Assembly (NCBI RefSeq): GCF_016019885.1
Contig: NZ_JAEANY010000003.1
Location: 1-64,000, forward strand
Length of the DNA: 64,000 bases
Direction of reading: 5' to 3'
Source: Aurantiacibacter sediminis
GTDB lineage: Bacteria > Pseudomonadota > Alphaproteobacteria > Sphingomonadales > Sphingomonadaceae
Shown here: piece after piece, positions 19,481 through 28,040 of the stretch
Position numbering within the stretch: the stretch's first letter is position 1
Layout of the letters: every line of letters starts with the position of its first letter
Translations under genes and position numbers: made by a program
Notes under the pieces: generated by a model
What the model saw: the letters and a program-made list of their open reading frames with translations, nothing else
Told to the model about the DNA's origin: nothing
The model's database searches: none

Positions 19481-20290
19481 ATGGGAGCGGAAAAGACCTC
19501 GGCCGACACGGGCGCCAATATTGAGCGGCTTGCCCTCGTCTATTCGGAGTCCAAACGCGCACGCAAGGCCGCGCGCGAGCTGACCGATCGCTTCGATTTC
19601 GTGTCGATCGAAGAGGCTGATGCGGTCATCGTGCTCGGCGGCGATGGCACCATGCTCGATACGCTGCACGATATGCTGGAGGTGGAGCGGATCATCCCTG
19701 TTTTCGGGCTGAACTTGGGCACTGTTGGGTTCCTGATGAACCGCCATGACGGCGTGAGTGATTTGCTCGAACGGGTAAATGCAGCCAAGCGCATGGCGGT
19801 TCGCCCCTTGCAGATGGAAGCCGTTACGCAGGACGGCCGAACCGAACGCAGCTGCGCCATCAATGAAGTCAGCCTGCTGCGTGAAACTCGCCAGACCGCC
19901 AAGATTGAGATCCTGGTGAATGGCCGTATCCGTATCGGAGAGCTTGCCGGCGATGGCGTGCTACTGGCAACTCCCGTCGGCTCAACCGCTTATAATCTCA
20001 GCGCAAATGGCCCGATCCTCCCGCTCGACTCGCGTATGCTCGCTCTCACTCCGATCAGCCCGTTCCGCCCTCGCCGCTGGCCGGGCGCCATCTTGCCGGA
20101 AACCAGCAAAGTGACTTTCCGCGTCCGCGAACCTTCCAAGCGCCCCGTCGCCGTAGTGGCCGATCAAAAGGAAGTCCGCGATATCGCGGAGGTACATGTC
20201 GAAATCGCTGCAGACATGGAAATGACGCTGCTTTTCGATCCCGGGCACGCGCTGGACGAGCGTATTGTCGCAGAGCAATTCATCACCTGA
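19481..20290 (+). CDS. nadK: NAD kinase
   Basis: NAD kinase makes NADP from NAD and ATP in the cytoplasm. The 269 residues include the GGDGTML nucleotide motif (about residue 55), the NEVSLLR segment and the GDGVLLATPVGSTAYNLSANG block that shapes the NAD site. The ATG at 19481 gives a length close to other alphaproteobacterial enzymes; an upstream in-frame start at 19421 would lie in the promoter region shared with the divergent EAL gene. The next gene on the strand is a tRNA, so it appears monocistronic. Confidence 0.96.
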   Translation: MGAEKTSADTGANIERLALVYSESKRARKAARELTDRFDFVSIEEADAVIVLGGDGTMLDTLHDMLEVERIIPVFGLNLGTVGFLMNRHDGVSDLLERVNAAKRMAVRPLQMEAVTQDGRTERSCAINEVSLLRETRQTAKIEILVNGRIRIGELAGDGVLLATPVGSTAYNLSANGPILPLDSRMLALTPISPFRPRRWPGAILPETSKVTFRVREPSKRPVAVVADQKEVRDIAEVHVEIAADMEMTLLFDPGHALDERIVAEQFIT

Positions 20291-20335
20291 ACCGCGCCAT
20301 TCGCGCGCCAATGCGCGGATTGTTAAAAACTGGTC

Positions 20336-20363
20336 TTGCCAAACCGAATCCGCCCCAATATAG
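20336..20363 (+). promoter_or_regulatory. Likely sigma-70 type promoter for tRNA-Asn
   Basis: TTGCCA at 20336-20341 and ATATAG at 20358-20363 are separated by 16 bases. They lie about 37 bases before the mature 5' end of the tRNA. This is a prediction from sequence resemblance only. Confidence 0.45.
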
Positions 20364-20400
20364 GCGCTCACCTGCCCCCTAGATACCGCTTGGGGGCTGC

Positions 20401-20475
20401 TCCCCGATAGCTCAGCGGTAGAGTAGGTGACTGTTAATCACTTGGTCGTTGGTTCGAATCCAACTCGGGGAGCCA
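20401..20475 (+). tRNA. tRNA-Asn (GTT)
   Basis: The 75-base cloverleaf has acceptor arms 20401-20407 and 20465-20471 that pair perfectly. It has a D-arm AGCTC-GAGT type stem, an anticodon loop CTGTTAA with anticodon GTT, and a TTCGAATC T-loop. The 3' CCA is encoded (20473-20475). Confidence 0.97.
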
Positions 20476-20588
20476 CTTTTCAGCACATCGCGAAATAACC
20501 CGCACCCGCGCCCATTCGCGCGTTAGGTAAAATGTTAGGGTTTACGTGGCACTAAGACGGTGAGTTTTCTCCGTCGTTTCGGGATTGC

Positions 20589-21638
20589 ATGCTGACCCTT
20601 TCGCGCCCTCTTGCTGCGACAATCATCATTGTGGCATCACTGCTGCCCACGGTAGTAGCCATCGCCTTTTTCGGCGGCCATGCGGGACTATGGTATGCGC
20701 CGTTCTCTCCGCGCGTTTTGACGATTGCGCTTACCGCATCGTTACTGGTCCTGTGGCAACGGGTCCGCTCCGCCCGCCTCGAAGGCGAGCCGAAGGGCGC
20801 GTTGGAAGTCCTGCGAGATGACCCCATCGCCCTGCTAATCCCGGCAATCCTGATTGTCCTGATCACATTTGCGAGCGCGGGCTTTTCCTTTATCAAGGCG
20901 AACATTGCCGATTACGTGCCGTATTATCTCGATCCACCTTTTGTGGATGCGGATAGGATCCTGTTTTTCGGCCATGATCCATGGCGCGTATCGCATGCTA
21001 TCTTCGGCACTTGGGGCACGATTGCGCTCGATCGGCTCTATGTCTTGTGGTTCCTGCTCTTTCCCTTCCTCGCCATTTTTATCGGAGGATCGGCAGATCG
21101 CACTTTCCAGTTTCGCGCGATGATCGGTGTACTGGTGGTGCTGATTTTGCTCGGCAATGTGATGGCGGTATCCATGTCGAGCGTCGGGCCGATCTTTTAC
21201 GAGTATTTCTACGGGGATGCCTATTATGCCGAGCTGATGGCCCGCCTTTACACGGCAAATGACGTCGCTCCGCTTTCGGCGATCCGGCTATCCGATTACC
21301 TAATCGAAATGTACGAGACAGATGCATTCGGCACGGGCATTTCCGCCATGCCGTCGGTGCATGTCGGCTTTGCTGTGCTGAGCTGGCTGATCGTCAAGGA
21401 CTGTGTAAAAGCGCGCTGGGCGCACCGCGTGGCAGGCTCTTACGCGTTTTTGATCTGGATCGGATCATTCCATCTTGCCTGGCACTACGCCTGGGACGGA
21501 ATCGTATCCGCCGCGGTGGTGATCGCTGCGTGGAAATTGCTGGCCTTCGTCGAGGTCGCGCCCCGGGCGACAGAAAGCAAAAAGCCGCGCTTCTTTGACC
21601 TAAAAGCCAGGGAGCCAGCGCGGCCTGTGACAGATTAA
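20589..21638 (+). CDS. PAP2-superfamily membrane protein (inositol phosphorylceramide synthase-like)
   Basis: This 349-residue integral membrane protein has about six helices. The two PAP2 signature motifs are present: AMPSVHVGFAVLSW (about residue 255) and SFHLAWHYAWDGIVSA (about residue 297), whose histidines and aspartate form the phosphotransfer site. This motif style belongs to the PAP2_3 group that includes Aur1-type inositol phosphorylceramide synthases. Sphingomonads make sphingolipids, so a role in lipid head-group transfer or dephosphorylation is plausible, though that is an inference. The gene has a weak ribosome binding site and follows tRNA-Asn by 113 bases. Confidence 0.88.
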   Translation: MLTLSRPLAATIIIVASLLPTVVAIAFFGGHAGLWYAPFSPRVLTIALTASLLVLWQRVRSARLEGEPKGALEVLRDDPIALLIPAILIVLITFASAGFSFIKANIADYVPYYLDPPFVDADRILFFGHDPWRVSHAIFGTWGTIALDRLYVLWFLLFPFLAIFIGGSADRTFQFRAMIGVLVVLILLGNVMAVSMSSVGPIFYEYFYGDAYYAELMARLYTANDVAPLSAIRLSDYLIEMYETDAFGTGISAMPSVHVGFAVLSWLIVKDCVKARWAHRVAGSYAFLIWIGSFHLAWHYAWDGIVSAAVVIAAWKLLAFVEVAPRATESKKPRFFDLKAREPARPVTD

Positions 21639-21667
21639 AATAACGACGACGAATTTGGTTCCCGCGG

Positions 21668-22282
21668 TTAACGTCTATGAAATTTCAGGCCGGATATTGG
21701 TGGATCGGCGCGGTCCTGTTGGCCGTCGAAGGCGAAATATTCCAGGATCTGATCATCGATAGGATTCCCAGCATTCGCGCGCTCGATGTAAAGGATGCCG
21801 CCTTCGCCCAATGCGGCCGCATAAGCTGTCGCATCGGTGTCGTGATCCGTCGCAACATCCCACACCACATCGAGCCCCTCGGGCAAAGAGAGCTCGGAAA
21901 GATCACTAACAATCTCGATATTGCCATATTGCTCGGCAAGCGGTTGGAAGAGAGCTATTGATACGGCATCACCCGCCGGCAACACAACATAGATTCGCCC
22001 CGTCGAGCCCACGGCCTGCGCGAGCAGCCGCGTGTAGTACCCGTCTCCGGGAGAAACCTCCGCAATGCGCTGCCCCTCGGCAACTCCTGCAAATAGCATG
22101 GTTTCAAGCGGCTGCCGCTGCGCATCCTGCGCAATGTGCTCTGCGGGCCGCGCGGGGCTTACCACGGCTGCCAGCAGAGCCTCCTCGCGCTGGATATTGG
22201 TCAAATCGCTAGGCAAATCGACAGCCGTGCAGCCGCCGAGTGCCAATGCGCCAAAAGCGAGGCAGGTGATGTGAAAACGCAT
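21668..22282 (-). CDS. Lipoprotein with class I methyltransferase-like fold
   Basis: This 204-residue protein starts with a lipoprotein signal (MRFHITCLAFGALALGGC), the lipobox Cys being residue 18. The exported part has a region like SAM-methyltransferase motif I (IAEVSPGDGYYTRLLAQAVG) and later strands such as LDVVWDVATDHD. Similar exported methyltransferase-like proteins occur across sphingomonads. Because SAM is not expected in the periplasm, catalytic activity is doubtful. The ATG at 22282 follows GGGAGAG; a longer reading to 22420 would overlap secA. It lies 64 bases after secA on the same strand. Confidence 0.85.
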   Translation of the reverse strand: MRFHITCLAFGALALGGCTAVDLPSDLTNIQREEALLAAVVSPARPAEHIAQDAQRQPLETMLFAGVAEGQRIAEVSPGDGYYTRLLAQAVGSTGRIYVVLPAGDAVSIALFQPLAEQYGNIEIVSDLSELSLPEGLDVVWDVATDHDTDATAYAAALGEGGILYIERANAGNPIDDQILEYFAFDGQQDRADPPISGLKFHRR

Positions 22283-22346
22283 AAATGCTCTCCCTGCCCA
22301 CACTGCTAGCGGACCAGCAGTTATCGGCAAGGAAAGAAGCGCCAAA

Positions 22347-25142
22347 TCACACCTGCGCGCCGTGGCAATGCTTGTATTTGCTGCCCGAACCGCACGGGCA
22401 CGGCGCATTGCGGCTGACATTCATATTCTTATACGGATCCTCAGCCTGCGCCCCGCCGGAGCCCGTAGAGGCGACCGGAGCACCAGCGAGTGTGCCGAAT
22501 AGCGGCGCCTGCTTGGACGAGCCGTCGCCATCGTCAGACACATCTTCACCCGTCAGCGGATCGAGCTTCCCGGTCATGAAATCGGGCAGATCGGGCAATT
22601 CGCGCGGAGGGGGATTCGGACGGAATTGCGAGGTTAGCAAGACCTTCGTCACATCCTCGCGCAGAGTGTCGAGCATCAGCTCGAACAGGCCGAAAGCTTC
22701 CTGCTTGTATTCGTTGATCGGCTGCTTCTGCGCATAGGCACGCAAGAAAACGACCTGACGCAAAGCATCGAGCGTCGCGAGGTGTTCCTTCCAATGGTAA
22801 TCAAGGCGTTCGAGCAGGATGCTCTTTTCGACGCGGCGCCATGCATCCTCGGGGATGTCAGCAGTCTTGTCGGTCATCTTCTGCTCGGAGAGTTCCTGCA
22901 GGCGCTCCTCGAAGATTTCCGGCTCGATCTGGTCCTCTTCCATCCACTCATCCAACGGCACGTCGAGGCCGAGGACTTCGTCGATCTTTTCCTTGAGGCC
23001 ATCGGTGTCCCACTGCTCCGGGTAGGAGCCCGGCGGGCAAGCATTCACAACCATGGCGTTGATGGCATCACGGCGCATGTCTTCGACCACATCGTCGACA
23101 CGCTCTGAATCCATGATTTCGCTGCGCTGCTCATAGATGACCTTGCGCTGGTCGTTCATCACGTCATCGTATTGGACGACTTGCTTGCGCATTTCGTAGT
23201 TGCGCGCTTCGACCTTCTTCTGTGCCGTCTCGATGGCCTTGGACAGCCATTTGGAGCCGATCGCCTCGCCATCTTCCAGATTGGCGTTCATCATCTTGGC
23301 GAACAGCGTATCTGGCCCGAAAATGCGCAGGAGATCGTCTTCAAGGCAGAGGTAGAAGCGCGAAAGGCCGGGATCACCCTGACGGCCCGAACGGCCGCGC
23401 AGCTGGTTATCGATCCGGCGGCTTTCGTGCCGCTCGGTGCCGAGAACGAACAGGCCGCCCGCATCGAGCACTTTCTGCTTTTCCTCGGCGACTTCGGCCT
23501 TGATTTTTTCGATCGCGGCATCCTTTTCGGGGCCGTCTTCCATGTCGGACAGTTCGTCCTCGATGCGGAATTCGACATTACCGCCCAGCTGAATATCGGT
23601 GCCGCGGCCCGCCATATTGGTTGCGATGGTCACCGCGCCAATGCGCCCGGCCTGCGCCACGATATGCGCTTCCTGCTCGTGCATACGCGCGTTGAGGACG
23701 GCGTGCTTGACCTTTTCCTTTTCGAGGAATTGGCTCAAAAGCTCTGATTTCTCGATGGAAACCGTGCCGACCAGAACCGGCTGACCGCCGTCGCTCTTTT
23801 CCTTGATGGCTTTCGCAATGGCCGCGAATTTGTCCATCGTGTTCTTGTAGAACTCATCTTCCTCATCCACGCGTTGGATGGGAACATTCGTCGGGATTTC
23901 GACGACATTGAGTTTGTAAATGTCCCAGAACTCGCTCGCTTCGGTCGCCGCCGTGCCGGTCATGCCCGAAAGCTTGGGATACATGCGGAAGTAGTTCTGG
24001 AAAGTGATGGAGGCCATCGTCTGGTTTTCGGGCTGGATCTCCACGCCTTCCTTGGCCTCTGCCGCCTGGTGCAGGCCGTTCGACCAGCGGCGACCGTCCA
24101 TCATGCGGCCGGTGAATTCATCGATGATGACGACCTTGTCATCCTTCACGATGTAATCGGTGTCCTTCTTAAACATGACCACGGCTTTCATCGCCTGATC
24201 CATGTGGTGGACGACCTGGGTGTTCTCGACATCGTAGAGATTGTCGGTTTCGAGCAGGCCAGCCTCGATCAGGCGACGCTCCATTTCCTCGACACCGTCT
24301 TCGGTCAGCTGGACGTTCCGGCTCTTCTCGTCCTTGGTGTAATAGCCCTCGCCTTCAGGCATGGGGCCACCGTTTTCCTTCTCCATCGCTTCCTGGTCCT
24401 TGACCAGCTTCTTCACCTGCTCGTCGAGCGCGATGTAGAGCTCGCTCTTGTCCTCGGTCGGGCCAGAGATGATCAGCGGCGTACGCGCTTCGTCGATCAG
24501 GATGGAGTCGACCTCGTCCACGATGGAATAATTGAAGGGGCGCTGCACCATCTGGCGGCGTTCCTGCTTCATATTGTCGCGCAGGTAATCGAAGCCGAAT
24601 TCGTTATTGGTGCCGTAGGTGATGTCAGCCGCGTAGGCCTCGCGCCGCGCAGCTTCAGGCAGGTTCGGCACAATGACGCCGGTGGTCAGGCCAAGAAAGC
24701 CGTGCAAGCGGCCCATCCATTCCGCGTCACGCCGGGCGAGGTAATCGTTCACCGTCACGACGTGCACGCCCTTGCCCTCAATCGCGTTCAGATAGGTGGC
24801 GAGCGTGGCGACGAGTGTTTTACCTTCACCCGTCTTCATTTCGGCGATTTCGCCGCGGTGGAGCACGATGCCGCCGACCATCTGCACATCGAAATGCCGC
24901 ATGCCGAGCACGCGCTTCGAGGCCTCGCGCACGGTAGCAAAAGCCTCGGGCAGTATATCGTCGAGTGTCTGGCCCTCTTCCAGCTTCTTGCGGAATTTGA
25001 GCGTCTGCGCCTTCAACTCGTCATCGGAGAAGTCTGCGAGCTGTTCTTCAAGGCCATTTATACGCGCAACGATCTTGTCGAGCGATTTGACGTAACGATC
25101 ATTCGAAGAACCGAAAACGGATTTGGCGATTGTCTGCCACAT
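22347..25142 (-). CDS. secA: Protein translocase subunit SecA
   Basis: SecA is the ATPase that pushes preproteins through SecYEG. The 931 residues match alphaproteobacterial SecA. The DEAD-motor is intact: MKTGEGKT Walker A (about residue 105), [20 protein letters not shown] Walker B region, GTVSIEKSE and the second motor half with DIQLGGN and [13 protein letters not shown]. The C-terminus carries the zinc-binding [15 protein letters not shown] tail that contacts SecB and ribosomes. The start is ATG with [16 protein letters not shown]-like N-terminal residues typical of the group. A small exported-protein gene lies 90 bases upstream. Confidence 0.97.
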   Translation of the reverse strand: MWQTIAKSVFGSSNDRYVKSLDKIVARINGLEEQLADFSDDELKAQTLKFRKKLEEGQTLDDILPEAFATVREASKRVLGMRHFDVQMVGGIVLHRGEIAEMKTGEGKTLVATLATYLNAIEGKGVHVVTVNDYLARRDAEWMGRLHGFLGLTTGVIVPNLPEAARREAYAADITYGTNNEFGFDYLRDNMKQERRQMVQRPFNYSIVDEVDSILIDEARTPLIISGPTEDKSELYIALDEQVKKLVKDQEAMEKENGGPMPEGEGYYTKDEKSRNVQLTEDGVEEMERRLIEAGLLETDNLYDVENTQVVHHMDQAMKAVVMFKKDTDYIVKDDKVVIIDEFTGRMMDGRRWSNGLHQAAEAKEGVEIQPENQTMASITFQNYFRMYPKLSGMTGTAATEASEFWDIYKLNVVEIPTNVPIQRVDEEDEFYKNTMDKFAAIAKAIKEKSDGGQPVLVGTVSIEKSELLSQFLEKEKVKHAVLNARMHEQEAHIVAQAGRIGAVTIATNMAGRGTDIQLGGNVEFRIEDELSDMEDGPEKDAAIEKIKAEVAEEKQKVLDAGGLFVLGTERHESRRIDNQLRGRSGRQGDPGLSRFYLCLEDDLLRIFGPDTLFAKMMNANLEDGEAIGSKWLSKAIETAQKKVEARNYEMRKQVVQYDDVMNDQRKVIYEQRSEIMDSERVDDVVEDMRRDAINAMVVNACPPGSYPEQWDTDGLKEKIDEVLGLDVPLDEWMEEDQIEPEIFEERLQELSEQKMTDKTADIPEDAWRRVEKSILLERLDYHWKEHLATLDALRQVVFLRAYAQKQPINEYKQEAFGLFELMLDTLREDVTKVLLTSQFRPNPPPRELPDLPDFMTGKLDPLTGEDVSDDGDGSSKQAPLFGTLAGAPVASTGSGGAQAEDPYKNMNVSRNAPCPCGSGSKYKHCHGAQV

Positions 25143-25232
25143 GGCGGATTACCTGTCTTACAATATGGGAATGGCGGCCGCGCACAGCGGCGCCAGCCTG
25201 ATAAATTCGGGGATGTGTCTGGAATGCGGGCG

Positions 25233-25496
25233 CTATTCGCGCGCGCGGTCTGCCTGAAGCATGATGCTGGGCGCGGGCAGGATCTGAGCGCGCTGTTCGC
25301 AGCCCTTGTCCGCCACCACAGCCGATGCCTGCGCAACCGCAGAATGCTCAACCGAAGCGTAGACAGCTGGCTGAGCCTCCATGCATTCGCTTGCGCTGGC
25401 AACGCTCACCACCGCGCCCTGTGCAGCCTGCACAGGCTCTGCCGCGAGCGTGAAACCCGAGAAAACGGCGAGCAGGGTGAGCAATTGGCGAAGCAT
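25233..25496 (-). CDS. Small exported protein of unknown function
   Basis: This 87-residue product has a signal peptide (MLRQLLTLLAVFSGFTLAAEPVQA) followed by about 60 residues rich in Ala and Val with two cysteines (ECME and KGCEQ) that could form a disulfide. I recognise no family. It is upstream of secA on the same strand and divergent from argJ, with a 107-base gap. Its coding quality is supported mainly by the clean signal peptide. Confidence 0.65.
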   Translation of the reverse strand: MLRQLLTLLAVFSGFTLAAEPVQAAQGAVVSVASASECMEAQPAVYASVEHSAVAQASAVVADKGCEQRAQILPAPSIMLQADRARE

Positions 25497-25603
25497 TTGG
25501 GTTCCAGATAGCGATTATGTGCGCGGAGTCTACGCCGGATTGGGTAAATTGCGGGTGAAAGCTTGCGTTGTCGTGCGGGGATGTGCCGCCTAAAGACTTG
25601 GCC

Positions 25604-26830
25604 ATGGATCTTGAGATTTCCCCCCTCGCCCGCCCTTTTCCCGACATGCCCGCGATCGACGGAGTGACGCTGCGCGTGGCACGGGCGCGATATAAGGAGT
25701 GGGACCGGGCGGACTTGACCTATGCCGAGTTGGCCGAAGACACTGCGCTGGCGGGCGTTTTCACGCGCAATGTGTGCTGTTCAACGGAAGTCGAAATGGG
25801 GCGCGAGAGCGTTGCCAAGGGCCGCGCACGGGCGTTGATCGTCAATGCGGGCAATTCGAATGCGTTTACCGGCTATCGCGGGCGCGAAGCGGTGGAACAG
25901 ATCACCGGCCAGGTGGCGGAGGAATTGGGCTGCAGTCCGGAAGAGGTGCTCGTTTCTTCTACCGGTGTGATCGGTGTGCCCTTGCCGCAGGACAAGGCCC
26001 GCGAAGGTGTCAGCGCTGCGCTCGCTTCAGAACCGTGCACCTGGGAAGAAGCAACAGCGGCTATCGGCACGACGGATACTTTCACGAAGGGCGCCACAGC
26101 GACCGCGATGATCGGCGAGACCAAAGTCATGCTCAACGGCATCATCAAGGGCAGCGGCATGATTGCGCCCGATATGGCGACGATGCTGGGCTATATTTTC
26201 ACCGATGCTGCGGTCGAGCCCGCGTTTCTGCAGGAATGCCTCTCCGCCGCAAACACGCGCACCTATAGCTGCATTACGGTCGATAGCGACACGTCGACCA
26301 GTGACACTGTCCTCGCCTTTGCGACGGGCAAGGCGGGTAATGCCACCCTCACCTCTTTCGGCGATCCGGGCGCAGATGCCTTTATGGCGGCGCTGGAAGA
26401 GGTGTGCCGCGAGCTCGCCCAACTTGTTGTCCGCGATGGCGAAGGGGCCAGCAAGTTTATCAGCGTTTCGGTGTCCGGTGCCGAGAGCAATGACAGCGCC
26501 CGCCGCGTGGGCCTTGCGATAGGCAATTCGCCGCTAGTGAAAACGGCGATTGCGGGCGGCGATGCCAATTGGGGCCGCGTTGTCATGGCAGTCGGTAAAG
26601 CGGGTGAACCTGCGGACCGCGATACGCTCTCCATCGCATTCGGTGGGCATTGGGCAGCAAAGAATGGCTTGCCGGTGAAGGATTATGACGAAGGTCCGGT
26701 TGCCAAACATCTCGAAGGGGATGAAGTGGATATCGCCGTCGATCTCGGCATCGGCACCGGCCACGCCACCGTTTGGACTTGCGATCTCACCCATGGCTAC
26801 ATCAGCATCAATGCGGATTACCGCTCGTGA
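25604..26830 (+). CDS. argJ: Bifunctional glutamate N-acetyltransferase/amino-acid N-acetyltransferase
   Basis: ArgJ moves the acetyl group from N-acetylornithine to glutamate in the cyclic arginine pathway. The 408-residue precursor cleaves itself at Thr193 in the DMATMLGY motif, leaving that threonine as the nucleophile of the beta chain. Upstream GSGMIAPD supplies the oxyanion region. The ATG at 25604 gives the expected N-terminus. The gene overlaps the next one by the 4 bases GTGA, so the two are translationally coupled. Confidence 0.96.
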   Translation: MDLEISPLARPFPDMPAIDGVTLRVARARYKEWDRADLTYAELAEDTALAGVFTRNVCCSTEVEMGRESVAKGRARALIVNAGNSNAFTGYRGREAVEQITGQVAEELGCSPEEVLVSSTGVIGVPLPQDKAREGVSAALASEPCTWEEATAAIGTTDTFTKGATATAMIGETKVMLNGIIKGSGMIAPDMATMLGYIFTDAAVEPAFLQECLSAANTRTYSCITVDSDTSTSDTVLAFATGKAGNATLTSFGDPGADAFMAALEEVCRELAQLVVRDGEGASKFISVSVSGAESNDSARRVGLAIGNSPLVKTAIAGGDANWGRVVMAVGKAGEPADRDTLSIAFGGHWAAKNGLPVKDYDEGPVAKHLEGDEVDIAVDLGIGTGHATVWTCDLTHGYISINADYRS

Positions 26831-27633
26831 GTGAGGTTCTCGACCGCGAAATCCACGCGCTTATGCGGCGAGTAAGCGAGGACATCATCCTGCCCCGTTT
26901 CCGCAACCTTTCCGACCACCAGGTCGAGGACAAGGGCGGGAACGACCCTGTTACGATCGCCGACCGTGAAAGCGAAGAAGTGCTGCATGACGCGCTATCC
27001 AAACTCGCACCGGGCGTGCCGGTGGTCGGAGAAGAAGCGGCTCATGCCGACGAAAGCGTGCTGAAGCATCTGAAAAGCGATTGCTGGATCGTCGATCCGA
27101 TCGACGGCACGCGCAATTTCACCAATGGCGAACCGCCGTTCGGCATCCTGATCGCGCGCGCATCAGGCGGAGAGGCGCAATCGGGCTGGATCTATGATTG
27201 CCTGTCCGGCCGTTTCTGCGTTGCACACAGGGGCACGGGTGCTTTTGTCGGCGAGGATAAGGTCTCAGCGGTTCCAACCGGAGAAACCCCGCCAGTCGCC
27301 GCGATTTCTCTGATCTTCATGGATGATACGCAGCGCGAAGCCGTGAAAGAGCATATCTGCCCGCACTACCGCCTAACTGACATACCCTATTGCGCAGCTG
27401 AGCAATATCCGCGCCTAGCGCTCGGCACAAACGATGTGTCGATTTTCGAGCGTACACTCGCGTGGGACCATGCGGCAGGCGTGCTGTGGCTCAACGAGGC
27501 AGGCGGCAAGGCTGCGCGGCTCGACGGCTCAGCCTACCGCGTGGATGAATGGCAAAGAAAAGGGCTGGTCGGTGCCGCCAGCCCTCGCCTTTACGATGAT
27601 ATGGTAGAGCGGTTGAGCGCGCTCCCCGCGTAA
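26827..27633 (+). CDS. Inositol monophosphatase family protein (possible histidinol-phosphatase)
   Basis: This 268-residue Mg-dependent phosphatase shows the family motifs: NDPVTIADRESE, GEEAAH, WIVDPIDGTRNFTNG and the late WDHAAGVLWLNEAGG. Its start is GTG, overlapping the argJ stop by 4 bases. Family members hydrolyse inositol phosphates, histidinol phosphate (HisN) or fructose-1,6-bisphosphate. Cotranscription with argJ favours an amino-acid role such as histidinol-phosphate phosphatase, but the sequence does not prove it. It converges on trxA with a 4-base gap and no terminator. Confidence 0.9.
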   Translation: MSEVLDREIHALMRRVSEDIILPRFRNLSDHQVEDKGGNDPVTIADRESEEVLHDALSKLAPGVPVVGEEAAHADESVLKHLKSDCWIVDPIDGTRNFTNGEPPFGILIARASGGEAQSGWIYDCLSGRFCVAHRGTGAFVGEDKVSAVPTGETPPVAAISLIFMDDTQREAVKEHICPHYRLTDIPYCAAEQYPRLALGTNDVSIFERTLAWDHAAGVLWLNEAGGKAARLDGSAYRVDEWQRKGLVGAASPRLYDDMVERLSALPA

Positions 27634-27637
27634 TCCG

Positions 27638-27958
27638 TCAAACGTGCGATTCAAGCCACTGTTTGAGCGCATTCTTCGGCGCGGCGCCCATCTGCTGGGC
27701 AACCGGCTCGCCATTCTTGAACACGACGAGGAAGGGGATCGACTGGACGCCCATCTTGCCGGGGACGTCGGGGTTTTCCATGATGTCCATCTTGGCGATG
27801 GTGACCTTGTCGGCCAGCTCGTCAGACAGTTCTTCCAGCGCGGGCGCAATCATCTTGCACGGACCGCACCATTCCGCCCAGAAATCGACGAGAACGGGCT
27901 TGTCGGCGTCCAGCACATCGGACTGGAAGCTGTCATCGGTGACATTGATTGTGGCCAT
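27638..27958 (-). CDS. trxA: Thioredoxin
   Basis: This 106-residue thioredoxin has the WCGPCK active site at residues 30-35, the conserved DFWAEW lead-in and the cis-Pro region QSIPFLVVF. It reduces protein disulfides in the cytoplasm. AGGAGA precedes the ATG. It is the last gene of the minus-strand cluster, 82 bases after addA, the same neighbour as in other alphaproteobacteria. Confidence 0.97.
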   Translation of the reverse strand: MATINVTDDSFQSDVLDADKPVLVDFWAEWCGPCKMIAPALEELSDELADKVTIAKMDIMENPDVPGKMGVQSIPFLVVFKNGEPVAQQMGAAPKNALKQWLESHV

Positions 27959-28040
27959 TTTGGCTTCTCCTGAATTTCGCTTGCGCCCTATCTGGGCATC
28001 GCATGGGCTATCGCAATAACTAACGCACGATAGCTTTTGT

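Noticed and set aside
23874-25511. 545-codon open frame opposite secA
   Set aside because: It is antisense to secA, with no ribosome binding site or domain; the apparent length comes from biased third positions.
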